DNA from: Bifidobacterium rousetti | GTDB taxonomy: Bacteria; Actinomycetota; Actinomycetes; Actinomycetales; Bifidobacteriaceae | Assembly (NCBI RefSeq): GCF_008698235.1 | Contig: NZ_PEBH01000008.1 | Location: 1-56,529, forward strand | DNA length: 56,529 bases | Direction: 5' to 3' | The notes under the pieces: generated by a model | What the model was told of the DNA's origin: nothing | The model's database searches: none | What the model saw: only the letters and a program-made list of their open reading frames with translations | Shown: piece by piece, positions 14,801 through 22,776 of the stretch | How positions within the stretch are numbered: the first letter of the stretch is position 1 | Layout of the letters: the number at the start of each line of letters is the position of its first letter | Position numbers and translations under genes: made by a program

Positions 14801-16084
14801 GTCTCGGAGGACGAGCAGCGGGACCGGTACTCGCTCAAACGTCTCATCCACGAGCACGAGCAACTGGGCGGCGACATCGCCCAACGCCACCTGCTCGCCA
14901 AACTAGGCGGGACGCATGACCCCGACATCGTCGCACGCATCCAGAAGTCCAGCGGCTTCGAACACCTGCGCGCCACATGGTCCAGGGCGTTCATGACCGA
15001 CCCGCGGCAGGCCCTCGCCATCCTCAGCCACCCGCTGCCCGGGGAGAAAGGAGCCAAGCCACGGAATCACGCCTCAAGACGCCCCACGGCGAAAAGCCTC
15101 ATGCCAAGGAACGGCGAGACCGCCGGCACGAACACGACCATCACGCTCCGGCCAGACAAGGGCAACCTCCCGCAGGCCGACTATCTGGAACGCAACCTCG
15201 ACAAGATCGGCATCCCACTCACCCGGCAGGACGGCGTGGACGGGTCGGTCGAATTCCGGTTCGACGAAGCGTACGCGCCCGCAGTGCGAGCCACCGTCGA
15301 GACCATGATGAGGAAGATACGAAACCTCACCCCGGAACGGTTCGACGACTGGGACACGTTCAACCAGACCGCGGACCGGCACGAACACGACCACAAGCCC
15401 GACACCCAGCGACGCCGCAGGGACCCCGACCTCGCCGAGACGCTGGCCGCACGATTGAACAAGAGCCTCCTCGACCGCACCAACGGCGTCGTCAACGACC
15501 AGTGGCCCGGAGGCATCGTCCCACCCATCAAAGCCAAGGAGCACGACACCCGGTTCGATCTCCTCCAACAGAACGAACGGACCATCGAACAGGTCACGCG
15601 GAACCTTGAACAGGAGCTGCTCGAAGCGAACCCCGATTGGCTCGCCCCGATCCTCGACAAGATCGACGACGACCTGAACCTCATCCGCGACATCGCCGCC
15701 TACCGGGCGCGCTGGACCATCACGGACGAGGACACCCCGCTCGGGGAGAAGCCCGAACCCGGCTTGCACAGACAGCATTGGGCCAACCTCGACGCCCGCA
15801 TCACCGGACAGGGTGACGGCACCGCCGAACCCGAACCCACGCCAACCCCGCAGCCGACCGGCGAACCCGACCGGAACGACATCCCCCTGCCAGATACGGA
15901 ACCCGAGTACGAGCCGGAATACGAGCCCGGCCCCTACGACGAGGACTATGCCGATATCGACCCGCCGGAGCCATGGGACGACGTGGCCGGAATGCAGGGA
16001 CCCGAAGAAAGGAATCCGCAATGGACACAACAACCACCAGCCTCCAGCTCATCCAACGGACAAGCCAATGGCTTGTCGACCTGA
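11804..16084 (+). CDS. MobF-family conjugative relaxase-helicase (TraA/TrwC type)
   Basis: 1426 residues. The N-terminal TrwC-type relaxase domain (about 1-300) has paired tyrosines at about 34-35 and the HQHEH metal-binding triad near 180-184. A RecD-like helicase follows, with Walker A GPAGSGKT at about 536-543, DEAG at about 645, and a C-terminal helicase block ending HLSQGAT. The acidic, proline-rich tail (EPEYEPGPYDEDY) is typical of a protein-interaction end. It nicks oriT, stays bound to the 5' end and unwinds the transferred strand. GGAAGGA favours ATG 11804. ATG 11798, overlapping the previous stop, is the alternative. No coupling protein or T4SS genes are in this window. Confidence 0.95.
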   Translation: MGVRLTKLADANYFLDQIDDIALEGHEGADPVEYYTQEGNPPGVWIGSGVDDLGFEQGQTATTEQVRDLINKRRNPRTQQVLGDPKDVLDKTDSTSKTVGGWDITFTVPKSLNVIWAMADRDVREKIDRIEAMARDMTMEYIERNYLTTRSGAGGVATEQCDGAMGFMFRHYDNRDGDPHQHEHVVISNYVKRTKDGQWTAIDGRKLYNGVVDWSEQHTNILMDLITKEFGWQWTERPNNRGTKAVVYDIEGVPQKALDLFSSRTAEILTKMAQRVAEEEAAVGHPLTAMRKEEIHAEVWKETRKPKSHEPKPLDTLFEEWRHKAKEHGINPEAMLKAVNSHHDNLIHVDAGTRKEIGTILLHQLVTANTQPDGPEYDPVRDVLNGIKQRSKSTWKRSNIRAEAQRITRGLRVDPEQRSALIDEITDRVIDQCVQLTPTRYDLPDENDLPELESGEGRSLFDDPSFDRFTTTDILDAETDIEHALDEERQPQFTLEEATQRVDDYVKNVDGKLSADQKRAVIYALANPKLVSTIVGPAGSGKTTTMRALAHIWMDKYGPDSVLGVTQSNAAKDELAASIGVQCINLAQYAYWTQPERQEEIRRIDNILRGGGLNIGYAQRLSRKLTNMIAKTNACRIRPNQLIINDEAGMTSTFDIQRIVDGARRAGAALTLVGDNKQLSTPAGPGGMLGRIVSKGGEYHSDLDQLWRFAGATYDIDPERFRDRWAKDDPDTAAKRQWIEEGAATLRLRQGGDPKNIASVDDCLKLIAEYKDHDRIHVGSDSDMEQLAYDMCIAWQSIGKTTLAIAGTNEQVKNLNQRFLMARKLNGESDPDRNNRVPLSDGLDVGIGDQILCRGNDSLIRSADDKQVQNGMVMIVEGYSPNGVRCRETGEGRIFLLPYEYLKENCQAGYATTAHLSQGATVARSVYLIGSQDTPDCNTTYVAGTRAVEENHFLFGMPDEQTLRDNKNKEGTPIDPDAYTTWSMLNILCKHPDDRTAHQVSEDEQRDRYSLKRLIHEHEQLGGDIAQRHLLAKLGGTHDPDIVARIQKSSGFEHLRATWSRAFMTDPRQALAILSHPLPGEKGAKPRNHASRRPTAKSLMPRNGETAGTNTTITLRPDKGNLPQADYLERNLDKIGIPLTRQDGVDGSVEFRFDEAYAPAVRATVETMMRKIRNLTPERFDDWDTFNQTADRHEHDHKPDTQRRRRDPDLAETLAARLNKSLLDRTNGVVNDQWPGGIVPPIKAKEHDTRFDLLQQNERTIEQVTRNLEQELLEANPDWLAPILDKIDDDLNLIRDIAAYRARWTITDEDTPLGEKPEPGLHRQHWANLDARITGQGDGTAEPEPTPTPQPTGEPDRNDIPLPDTEPEYEPEYEPGPYDEDYADIDPPEPWDDVAGMQGPEERNPQWTQQPPASSSSNGQANGLST

Positions 16085-16362
16085 CGAACGCGTTCGCCGC
16101 ATGGCCCACGCCGTTCCTGGTCGCAGCGCTCCTGCTGCTCATCACGGTCAGCGGCGTCACCGGCAGGGCCGTCATCGGCGCGAGCCTGCCCAAACAGCTT
16201 CTGTGGGGCACGGTCACCGTGGCGGTCAGCCTCATGGCCCTGGCCGTCATCTGGGCGCTCGTCGTCCGCTTCGTCCCCGTCGACATGCTCGAGACGATCC
16301 TGAACACCCTCCACCTGCTCAAGCCCATACCCAACGCGACCGGTATCATCACCACCATGTGA
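16021..16362 (+). CDS. Small integral membrane protein, overlapping the relaxase end
   Basis: 113 residues. ATG follows GAAAGGAATCCGCA, and the gene overlaps the last 64 bases of the relaxase gene, so expression is coupled. Two or three hydrophobic segments are visible (PFLVAALLLLITVSG, LLWGTVTVAVSLMALAVIWALVV, and a short C-terminal one). The context suggests a conjugation-associated membrane protein. Family not recognised. Confidence 0.8.
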   Translation: MDTTTTSLQLIQRTSQWLVDLTNAFAAWPTPFLVAALLLLITVSGVTGRAVIGASLPKQLLWGTVTVAVSLMALAVIWALVVRFVPVDMLETILNTLHLLKPIPNATGIITTM

Positions 16363-16381
16363 CCGCACCGGCCAGCCGAAC

Positions 16382-16420
16382 GGGTGCGTCCCGGATCCAT
16401 CCCGGACCCGGGGCGCACCC
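16382..16420 (+). terminator. Terminator-like hairpin
   Basis: GGGTGCG...CGCACCC long stem with an inner CCGG pair, just after the stop codon at 16362. No T-run follows, so it may attenuate rather than end transcription. Confidence 0.5.
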
Positions 16421-16535
16421 ATATCCAAGCCAAACCCATGATCCGATAACGGCGGGCCACGGCATGGACGAGGGTGAAACGCATGGGGTCGCAACAGCGT
16501 CCCCTGACGGGCTCAGAAGCAAGGAGCATACGACC

Positions 16536-17039
16536 ATGACCAACACGACACCGACCGTCAACGTGAACATCGGCGCACCGGACCAGCCGGCGCCGACCAC
16601 CTACCCGTGGACCGGACCGCAACCGGAACACCACGCCACACACGCGACCCTGAACACGAAACGCAGCCTGACGAAGTACATCCTGCTCGGCATCATCACG
16701 TTCGGCATCTACGACCTGTGGCAAATGACCGAGATCAGCACGACCATCAACCTGATCGCCACCCGCAGGGACGGCAAACGCACCATGAACTACCTGCTCC
16801 TGTTCTTCCTCATCGGCTGGATCACCTTCGGCATCGGCTACTTCGTCTGGGGCCACCGGATCTCCGCACGCATCGGCGTCGAACAGGCCGCGCGACGCCT
16901 TCCGGTCACAGTCACCGCCTCCACGTACTGGCTGTGGAACGTGCTCGGAGCGTTCATCCTCATCGGACCGTTCATCTACACGTACAAACTGCTGCACGCC
17001 ATGAACGACATCTGCGCCGACTACAACGCGCGCGGCTGA
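16536..17039 (+). CDS. DUF4234-type membrane protein
   Basis: 167 residues, ATG after AAGGAGCATACGACC. A polar 40-residue N-terminus precedes three or four membrane segments (SLTKYILLGIITFGIYDLWQM, YLLLFFLIGWITFGIGYFVWG, YWLWNVLGAFILIGPFIYTYKL). The pattern ILLGIITFGIY-W and FIxTYKLLHAMN matches what I know of the DUF4234 membrane family, function unknown. It is separated from the upstream gene by a hairpin. Confidence 0.75.
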   Translation: MTNTTPTVNVNIGAPDQPAPTTYPWTGPQPEHHATHATLNTKRSLTKYILLGIITFGIYDLWQMTEISTTINLIATRRDGKRTMNYLLLFFLIGWITFGIGYFVWGHRISARIGVEQAARRLPVTVTASTYWLWNVLGAFILIGPFIYTYKLLHAMNDICADYNARG

Positions 17040-17060
17040 ACCACGACAACAGACACGACA

Positions 17061-17089
17061 TGGGGCCGACCCCGATGGGGCCGGCCCCA
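17061..17089 (+). terminator. GC hairpin between the membrane-protein and HTH genes
   Basis: TGGGGCCG...CGGCCCCA with ACCCCGATGGGG between. It has no T-run and may serve as terminator or as leader of the gene at 17132. Confidence 0.45.
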
Positions 17090-17131
17090 AATGATGCCAT
17101 CGTCCGCATCAACCGCTATAAGGAGATGACC

Positions 17132-17380
17132 ATGAGCAGCGACAACGACAACTACATCCGGGCCATCCGAGCCCTGCACGCCAAAGGCATGAGCTGCACG
17201 GAGATCAGCCGCAAACACAACCTGCCGCTCGAGACGGTACGCAAGGCGGTCAAGGGTGATCGCGTGGACAGGCCGTTGTTCCTCGAACCCGACCTCAAAG
17301 GCGTCTGGAATCCCTCCGCGGAACAGAACGCGGCGACGAACGGCAGGAAGAACGGCCGCACCACAGGCAGACGCGGCTGA
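17132..17380 (+). CDS. Small helix-turn-helix DNA-binding protein
   Basis: 82 residues. AAGGAG lies 6 bases before the ATG at 17132, which makes it a better start than ATG 17126. IRAIRALHAKGMSCTEISRKHNLPLETVRKAV is a clear homeodomain-like HTH, as in resolvase/transposase DNA-binding ends. A basic, low-complexity tail (NGRKNGRTTGRRG) follows. It is probably a regulator of the mobilisation module and the last gene before the likely element boundary. Confidence 0.8.
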   Translation: MSSDNDNYIRAIRALHAKGMSCTEISRKHNLPLETVRKAVKGDRVDRPLFLEPDLKGVWNPSAEQNAATNGRKNGRTTGRRG

Positions 17381-17440
17381 CGGATCCTGCGGAAACCCGT
17401 ACAGGCGAGACAGGGTATCCCGGCGCAATCGGCATGAAAA

Positions 17441-17465
17441 AGGGCGGATCCTACGGGGTCCGCCC
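17441..17465 (-). terminator. Terminator of the truncated - strand gene
   Basis: On the - strand GGGCGGACCC-CGTA-GGATCCGCCC is followed by TTTTTC. It belongs to the gene fragment ending at 17490. Confidence 0.8.
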
Positions 17466-17489
17466 GTCGTCAACATGATATGAGCCGGG

Positions 17490-17600
17490 TCACTCGCCGG
17501 TGTCATAGTACTGGACATGCGGCTTGACCGAGGCCGCGTCCACATTGCTGAACGCCTCGAACTTCACCTTCTCGCCGGGAGCCCACGAGCGGCAGGACCG
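17490..17600 (-). pseudogene. C-terminal fragment of a truncated gene
   Basis: 36 codons in frame up to a stop followed by a proper terminator: ...RSWAPGEKVKFEAFSNVDAASVKPHVQYYDTGE. No start or N-terminal part exists, and the frame is closed by TGA at 17601-17603. The style (KVKFEAFSN, YYDTGE) suggests an extracytoplasmic protein or lipoprotein. The fragment marks a deletion or integration junction between the mobilisation module and the following chromosome-like genes. Confidence 0.7.
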
Positions 17601-17650
17601 TCATGGCATGTCCGGTGACGCGACGGGTAGGAGCCGGAACGTCGGGGATG

Positions 17651-18175
17651 TCACATGTCAGCGAGGGTGACGACGAACCGGTTCAGCGGACTGTCGTACT
17701 TCACGTCGGCGGCGATGAAATAACCGTCGCTGGCTGTGGCGAGCAGCTTCGCGCTCTGGTCCTCGACGCCGGTCATACGGACGACCACCGTATAACGCTT
17801 GGATTCGAGCGCATGCACGACATTGTAGGCATCCAGTCCCTTCAACGCCTCCGTGTCCACGTCGCTGGCGTTATACGGTAGGGTGGCCTTCAACCGGTCC
17901 AGCTCACTCAGGGTGGAGTCCGTGTCCGTCGAAGGCGCGGCTGTCTGGTCACTGTTTTCGTTCGTGTCGGATCCGGTCTGGGAATCGTCTGGGGCCGGTT
18001 GTGTGGATGTCGCGCCGGGCTGGGTGGCATCGTCGTCGGTGTCGGTCGTGGTTTGCGAGGACGTCGCGCCGTCCGAACCCCTGCCGGCGTCGGCGTCGGT
18101 ATCCGAACCGCATGCGCCGAGCGGCAGGGCCAGCGCCACCAGCAGCATCGCCCCGATGATCCTCCTGACATCCAT
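17651..18175 (-). CDS. Lipoprotein of unknown function
   Basis: 174 residues from ATG 18175 (GGGAG five bases upstream). An N-terminal signal peptide MDVRRIIGAMLLVALALPLGAC ends in a clear lipobox (LGAC), giving a membrane-anchored, surface-exposed protein. Residues 23-90 are a Ser/Thr/Asp/Gln-rich linker (DTDADAGRGSDGATSS...). The last 80 form a small folded domain (LKGLDAYNVVHALESKRYTVVVRMTGV...). Ligand unknown. Confidence 0.85.
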   Translation of the reverse strand: MDVRRIIGAMLLVALALPLGACGSDTDADAGRGSDGATSSQTTTDTDDDATQPGATSTQPAPDDSQTGSDTNENSDQTAAPSTDTDSTLSELDRLKATLPYNASDVDTEALKGLDAYNVVHALESKRYTVVVRMTGVEDQSAKLLATASDGYFIAADVKYDSPLNRFVVTLADM

Positions 18176-18252
18176 ATAATCTCCCGTCATATCAGGCGAA
18201 ACCAGTTGCCGTAACGATAGCACGGGCGGACTGGCGGCGCGCACAGGGATGG

Positions 18253-19875
18253 TCAGAACCGCCATACGCCGTCCGTGTACGGGTCCTTCCCGTCCTCCCA
18301 GTCGTCCCATTCCGGGCGCCCGTACATGCGTGAGTTGATCAGGCTTGCCTTAGGTCCGGCGACCTTGGCGATCACGGCGCGTTCCCACCGTTCGCGGGTC
18401 CGGTCGAACGCCTTCTCCATCGTGTCGTCCATGACGCCGAGCGAGTTGGCGAACGCGTACCGCAATGACATGGTCCTCAGATCCCGCTCCAACGTTCTGA
18501 GCCCGTCGGGTTCGCTGGCGAACAGCTCCTCCCATTCCGCGCCGCCGGGGAGCATGGGGTGGACGCGTTTCGTCAACCCGTTGAACAGGGAGACGACCTC
18601 GTCGAGCTCTTTCTGCCCGTCCACGGGGAGGAACGACATCCTCAGCAGCGTCTCGCGGTCGTAGGGGAACATGGTGCGTGAGCCGGCGATGGACTCCAGG
18701 CGGGCGGCGATCGTCCGTTCGAGCGACAGGCTTGAGCGTTCGAGCAGGTCGTAGCGGGTGGGGGCGTTCGCCCACGCCTTGAGGATCGCGGTCAACGGCG
18801 CCGTCTCGTCGAGGCCGAGTTCGAACGGGAACGGCAGTCGGGCCGTGGCGATCGAAGGCGCCTGCTGTGTGAGCCGCCGGCGCAGCCAGTCGTTCGAACG
18901 CGCGTCCACGGTGACCAGTCCCCGGTCGAACATGCCCAGCCGTCCGGCCCTGCCGGCGATCTGCCTGACCTCCAACGGGGTGAGCCGGCGGTTCGAGGAG
19001 CCGTCGTATTTGCTGGTGGCGCCGAAGATGACGCGGCGGATCGGCAGGTTCATGCCCATGCCGATCGCGTCGGTGGCGACCAGTACCTTGGCCTCGCCGA
19101 ACGCGAACCGCATGGCCTCGCTGCGGCGCGCCGTCCAAGGCAGTGAGCCGTACACGACCGCCGTGGACGTGCCCTCCTCCTCGATCCGGGCGGCGGTGCG
19201 CAGCACGTCCTGACGGGAGAACACGATGACCGCGTCGCCCGGCTCTGCCACGCCGTCCCACGGCCTGTCCTCGACGACAAGGGGAGTGGAGCGTTCGTGA
19301 CGGACCAGCGTGTACCGGTCGCCGCACATGCCGACGAGCTGCGTGACCACGTCCGCGGCCTCGGGCGAGCAGCACACGTGGATGTCGCGCGCGTCCACGC
19401 CGAGGATCGCGCGCGTCCACGATCCGCCGCGCTGCGGGTCGTCGATCATCTGCGTCTCGTCGATCACCACGCACGCGTATTCGCGTTCCAAGTCCAGGGT
19501 GCCGATCGTCTGCGAGATGAATCGTCCGTCGCCGTCTAGGGAACGCTCCTCGCCGGTGATGATGTCCGTCGGCAGGCCCTCGGCACGCAACCGTTCGCCG
19601 GTCTCCAACGCGAGCAGGCGCAACGGCGCCAGGTAGGCGCCCGACCCGGCCTTCCGCAACGCCTTCAGGGCGTCGTGCGTTTTGCCGCTGTTCGTTGGCC
19701 CTACGTGGATCGTGAACCGGCGCGGTCCGTGACGGTACGAGGCGTAATGGGAGAACGGGTCCGTCGCCGCCATGGACACCATGACCAAGTCGCGCGCGGC
19801 GTGCTCGCGTTCCCGACGCTCGTTCAGTCGTTCGTTTTTACGGGTCTTCCGGCGTTCGGCTTTCCCTCGGTCCAT
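18253..19875 (-). CDS. SUV3-type DExH RNA helicase
   Basis: 540 residues from ATG 19875 with GGAGG upstream. The motif HVGPTNSGKT at about 57-66 is the hallmark Walker A of the SUV3 family. VVIDETQMI (DExH-like box), VYGSLPW, ATDAIGMGMNLPIRRVIF and QIAGRAGR (motif VI) follow in order. SUV3 proteins are ATP-dependent RNA/DNA helicases, mitochondrial in eukaryotes and present in some Actinobacteria. A basic, charged N-terminus precedes the helicase core. Its partner in RNA turnover cannot be read from the neighbours. Confidence 0.9.
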   Translation of the reverse strand: MDRGKAERRKTRKNERLNERREREHAARDLVMVSMAATDPFSHYASYRHGPRRFTIHVGPTNSGKTHDALKALRKAGSGAYLAPLRLLALETGERLRAEGLPTDIITGEERSLDGDGRFISQTIGTLDLEREYACVVIDETQMIDDPQRGGSWTRAILGVDARDIHVCCSPEAADVVTQLVGMCGDRYTLVRHERSTPLVVEDRPWDGVAEPGDAVIVFSRQDVLRTAARIEEEGTSTAVVYGSLPWTARRSEAMRFAFGEAKVLVATDAIGMGMNLPIRRVIFGATSKYDGSSNRRLTPLEVRQIAGRAGRLGMFDRGLVTVDARSNDWLRRRLTQQAPSIATARLPFPFELGLDETAPLTAILKAWANAPTRYDLLERSSLSLERTIAARLESIAGSRTMFPYDRETLLRMSFLPVDGQKELDEVVSLFNGLTKRVHPMLPGGAEWEELFASEPDGLRTLERDLRTMSLRYAFANSLGVMDDTMEKAFDRTRERWERAVIAKVAGPKASLINSRMYGRPEWDDWEDGKDPYTDGVWRF

Positions 19876-19974
19876 GAATCCCTCCGTTGCCAGTGATGGT
19901 TCCACGATACCCGCATCACACGGGAGCATGGTCTGAAACAGGGTGAAGGACTTATGCCCACTGCGTGGGCGGGC

Positions 19975-20490
19975 CTACCTGATGGAGAACTCGACGCCGG
20001 ACCCGTCCTCCAACGGCGTCATGGCCACGTCATGCCCGGCATCAGGCAGGTGAACGGTCTGCCTGTCGCCGGTCCCGGCCAGTTTGGCGAACGCCCGTTC
20101 GACCACGGTCATGTCGGGCAGTGTGCGACGCAACCCGTCCATGGAAGTCTCGCCGTTGACCTCGGGTAGCCAGTCGTGGTGGTGGGCGGCGAGCAGCCCG
20201 TCAAGGACAGCGGCGTCCGTCGCGTACACGTCGCCCATGGCGTCGGACAACGCGCACACGGTCACGAGCAATGCTTCGGGGCCACCGCCCAGCACGTCGT
20301 TCGCGACCCGCGCCACGAGATCGGACACTTCGCCGGAGAACTGGTCCCGCAATGAATGAAACAGTCCGATGACCGTGTCGGGATCATCCCAGTCCGGCGC
20401 GGAACGCCCACCATCAGGCAGATCGGGGACGGGGTCGACCGGCACTGCCTCGGTGACGTCGTCATGGAAGGTGAAACCGCCGTCAGTCAT
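19975..20490 (-). CDS. Acidic hypothetical protein
   Basis: 171 residues from ATG 20490, preceded by GGAGGAG. No membrane segment or signal is seen. The protein is acidic with a central helical region (TVIGLFHSLRDQFSGEVSDLVARVANDVLGGGPEALLVTVCALSDAMG). I do not recognise the family. It lies between the helicase and a broken lipoprotein gene on the same strand, and may form an operon with either. Confidence 0.75.
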   Translation of the reverse strand: MTDGGFTFHDDVTEAVPVDPVPDLPDGGRSAPDWDDPDTVIGLFHSLRDQFSGEVSDLVARVANDVLGGGPEALLVTVCALSDAMGDVYATDAAVLDGLLAAHHHDWLPEVNGETSMDGLRRTLPDMTVVERAFAKLAGTGDRQTVHLPDAGHDVAMTPLEDGSGVEFSIR

Positions 20491-20503
20491 CACTCCTCCT
20501 GTC

Positions 20504-20840
20504 TTACTGTTCGAAATCACAGGTCAAGCCGTTGGAGGTCTTGCCTCCCACGGTAGCGCAGGGCACGACCCTGCCGTCTTTGAGCCGGTAGTATTTCGCC
20601 GTTTGGGGACGCTCGTCGTCCTTGGCGGGGCGTGGATTGTTCCAGTCGCAGACGATTCCAAAATTAGACACGCAGTCCACGACCATCCCGTCCTTCAACC
20701 GCACGGAAGTGACCGACCACGTGTACGCGTACGGGTCGGACGCGTCACCCGTCGCACACCCCGTCAGGGACAGCAGGAAGGACCACAGCCGGTACGGCCA
20801 TCACACGGATATGCCGGCGGGACAGGGGATACAGAGCCAT
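20504..20840 (-). pseudogene. Frameshifted small lipoprotein gene
   Basis: A start with ribosome site (GAAAGG, then ATG at 20840) opens a signal-like sequence MALYPLSRRHIRVMAVPAVV that runs out of frame. One frame over, an open stretch from 20800 contains the lipobox LTGC (Cys codon at 20758) and continues to the stop at 20504 (CATGDASDPYAY...LKDGRVVPC...TCDFEQ). Removing one C from the CCC at about 20769 joins them as ...LPAVLTGCATGD. It is a decayed gene, or a sequencing or slippage error. The 66-codon part from GTG 20704 alone lacks any ribosome site. Confidence 0.65.
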
Positions 20841-20929
20841 GCGGATCACGGCCTTTCGATACGAGACTCGAATATTGGGGCATGAATCCGGGGGACGGGT
20901 GCCTGCCGCGAACATGCCCGGATACGGGA

Positions 20930-20954
20930 GGACCCCCGCATGCTGCGGGGGTCC
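20930..20954 (-). terminator. Terminator of the LPQTG surface-protein gene
   Basis: GGACCCCCGCA-TGC-TGCGGGGGTCC, an 11-bp perfect stem located 24 bases after the stop on the - strand. There is no clear T-run. Confidence 0.7.
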
Positions 20955-20977
20955 GGGAGTCATGAATGGTATCCAGG

Positions 20978-22648
20978 TCACTTGGACGCGTTGCGGCGGC
21001 GCAGCATGACACCGGTCGCGCCGGCGCCGGTCAGGCCGAGGCCCGCGATCAGGGTCGCCACGGCGGCCATGCCGGTCTGCGGCAGCTTGTCCAGATCCGT
21101 GCCGGCGTCGTTCTGCTGGTCGTTCTTGGCCGGCGCGGTGTACGGGTTGAACGTGACCGTGCCGTGGCCGGTGATCGACAGGACGTTGTCCTTCGCGAGG
21201 GTGACGTGGTCGACCGGCCTGCCGTTCGCGTCCTTGAACGTGAACGCGCCGGACGTCCACGCGCCGGTCTTGTCGTCGACGGTACCCGTGTAGACCACGT
21301 TGCCGTCCTTGTCGGTCACGACGATGGCCGGGGCAGCCTCGTTGGCCTTCTCCTCGGCCTTCCATACGGCCGTGTAGTCGCCTTCGACGAGGTTGAGTTC
21401 GGCGACGGTCTTCTTCAGCGTGCCATCAACCTTCACGTCGGTCGGCTTGGCGACCGGGTCCTTGCCGTCCCAGTGGGTGAACACGGCGGAGCCCAGACCC
21501 TCGACGCTGATGACGGTGTCGTTGTTGATGACGACATGGTCGACCGGGTTGCCGTTCGCATCCTTGAGGGTGAACGCGCCGTCGGAGGACGCGGAACCCG
21601 TGTACAGGACGTCCTCGTCGGCGATGGTGCCGGCGGTGGCGCGCGAACCGATCTTCAGCTTCGCGTCACCGGCCTTCGCGCCGGACTTCCAGGCGACCGT
21701 GTAGTTGCCTTCCGGAACGCCGAGCTTGATCGCGGTGTCGGTGATCACGCCGGAGGACGGCACGTCCACGGTGAACGACTGCGGGACCTCGCCCGGGGTG
21801 CCCGGGTTGTTCGGATCGGTCGGCTCCGGGTCAACGGCGCCGTCCTCGGACGGGGTGAACGTGTACGTGACGACCGGGGTGTCCGTGCCGTCGAGGAGCA
21901 CGTCGAACACGAGCTTGTTGTCCTGCTGCTTGACGGTCCAACCATCCGGGATGTGGGTGAAGTCGATACCGGTGCCGGACTGCGGGATCTTGACCTCGCC
22001 GCCCTTGACCGGGTCGAAGCCCTGGGCGAGACCAAGCACGTTGCCGTCCTTGTCCTTCACGGAGGCGGTGATGTCCTTGAGATCCTGGGCGTCGGCCTTG
22101 CCATCGCCGTTCGCGTCGCCCTTAACCGTGGACGTGGACGCCGGAGTGAGCGTGAAATCGCCCAGCAGGTCGCTCTTCGGGAACACGATCACGTCACCAC
22201 CGTTCAGGGTGATCGTGGTCGAACCGCCGGCGGCCAGCGTGGACGGCTTGTCGTTGCCGCCCTCATAGTCGAGCTTGCCGTCCTTGTCAACGGTCGTGTT
22301 GGTGATGATGCTGTAGTTGCCTTCGCTGGTCTGGTTGCCCGTGGACGAGTACGAGATCACGTACGTGCCGGCCTGGATGGTCTTCAGACCGCCCGGGATA
22401 CGGTTCTCGTTGGTCTTCGGCGCGGACTTGTGGGAATCGTCGGTCGCATACCAGCCGGTCGTATCCGTCAGATCCTTCTGGCTGACGGTCAGCGGGGAGG
22501 TGGCGGCTTCGGCGGTCTCCGCGGTGGTCGCGGCAGCCTGGTCGGCGGCGAACGCCATCGTGACCGGGGCGGCGACGGCCGTCAACGCGAGGGCGGCGGA
22601 CAGGATCACGCCGGCTGCGCGGCGGCGGACGCTAATAGTGGAAACCAT
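20978..22648 (-). CDS. LPQTG sortase-anchored surface protein with dockerin-like EF-hand
   Basis: 556 residues from ATG 22648 (AAAAGGATTTCC upstream; GTG 22663 is less likely). A signal peptide (RRRAAGVILSAALALTAVAAPVTMAFA) is followed by long extracellular domains. GDANGDGKADAQDLKD near residue 180 is a single dockerin-type calcium loop. At least two repeats of about 100 residues follow (LPEGNYTVAWK.../LVEGDYTAVWK..., each with VDHVVINNDTVISVEGLG or VDHVTLAKDNVLSITGHG). The end LPQTG, a hydrophobic helix and RRRNASK form a standard sortase signal. The likely role is a wall-anchored adhesin or pilin-like subunit. Confidence 0.9.
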   Translation of the reverse strand: MVSTISVRRRAAGVILSAALALTAVAAPVTMAFAADQAAATTAETAEAATSPLTVSQKDLTDTTGWYATDDSHKSAPKTNENRIPGGLKTIQAGTYVISYSSTGNQTSEGNYSIITNTTVDKDGKLDYEGGNDKPSTLAAGGSTTITLNGGDVIVFPKSDLLGDFTLTPASTSTVKGDANGDGKADAQDLKDITASVKDKDGNVLGLAQGFDPVKGGEVKIPQSGTGIDFTHIPDGWTVKQQDNKLVFDVLLDGTDTPVVTYTFTPSEDGAVDPEPTDPNNPGTPGEVPQSFTVDVPSSGVITDTAIKLGVPEGNYTVAWKSGAKAGDAKLKIGSRATAGTIADEDVLYTGSASSDGAFTLKDANGNPVDHVVINNDTVISVEGLGSAVFTHWDGKDPVAKPTDVKVDGTLKKTVAELNLVEGDYTAVWKAEEKANEAAPAIVVTDKDGNVVYTGTVDDKTGAWTSGAFTFKDANGRPVDHVTLAKDNVLSITGHGTVTFNPYTAPAKNDQQNDAGTDLDKLPQTGMAAVATLIAGLGLTGAGATGVMLRRRNASK

Positions 22649-22776
22649 GGAAATCCTTTTCACTCGATGTATATGAATGTGTGTCTACACGGATGCCGAC
22701 GGAAACCGGCCGGCGTACGCAAACGCACCACCCCACCCTGTTCCCGGACAGACCGATATCGGTGTATGGGAAACCG

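Noticed and set aside
12258..15057. Other long frames within the relaxase gene (both strands)
   Set aside because: Arg/Pro/Ser-rich or Val/Gly-rich shadows of a high-GC gene; the + frame holds all relaxase and helicase motifs.
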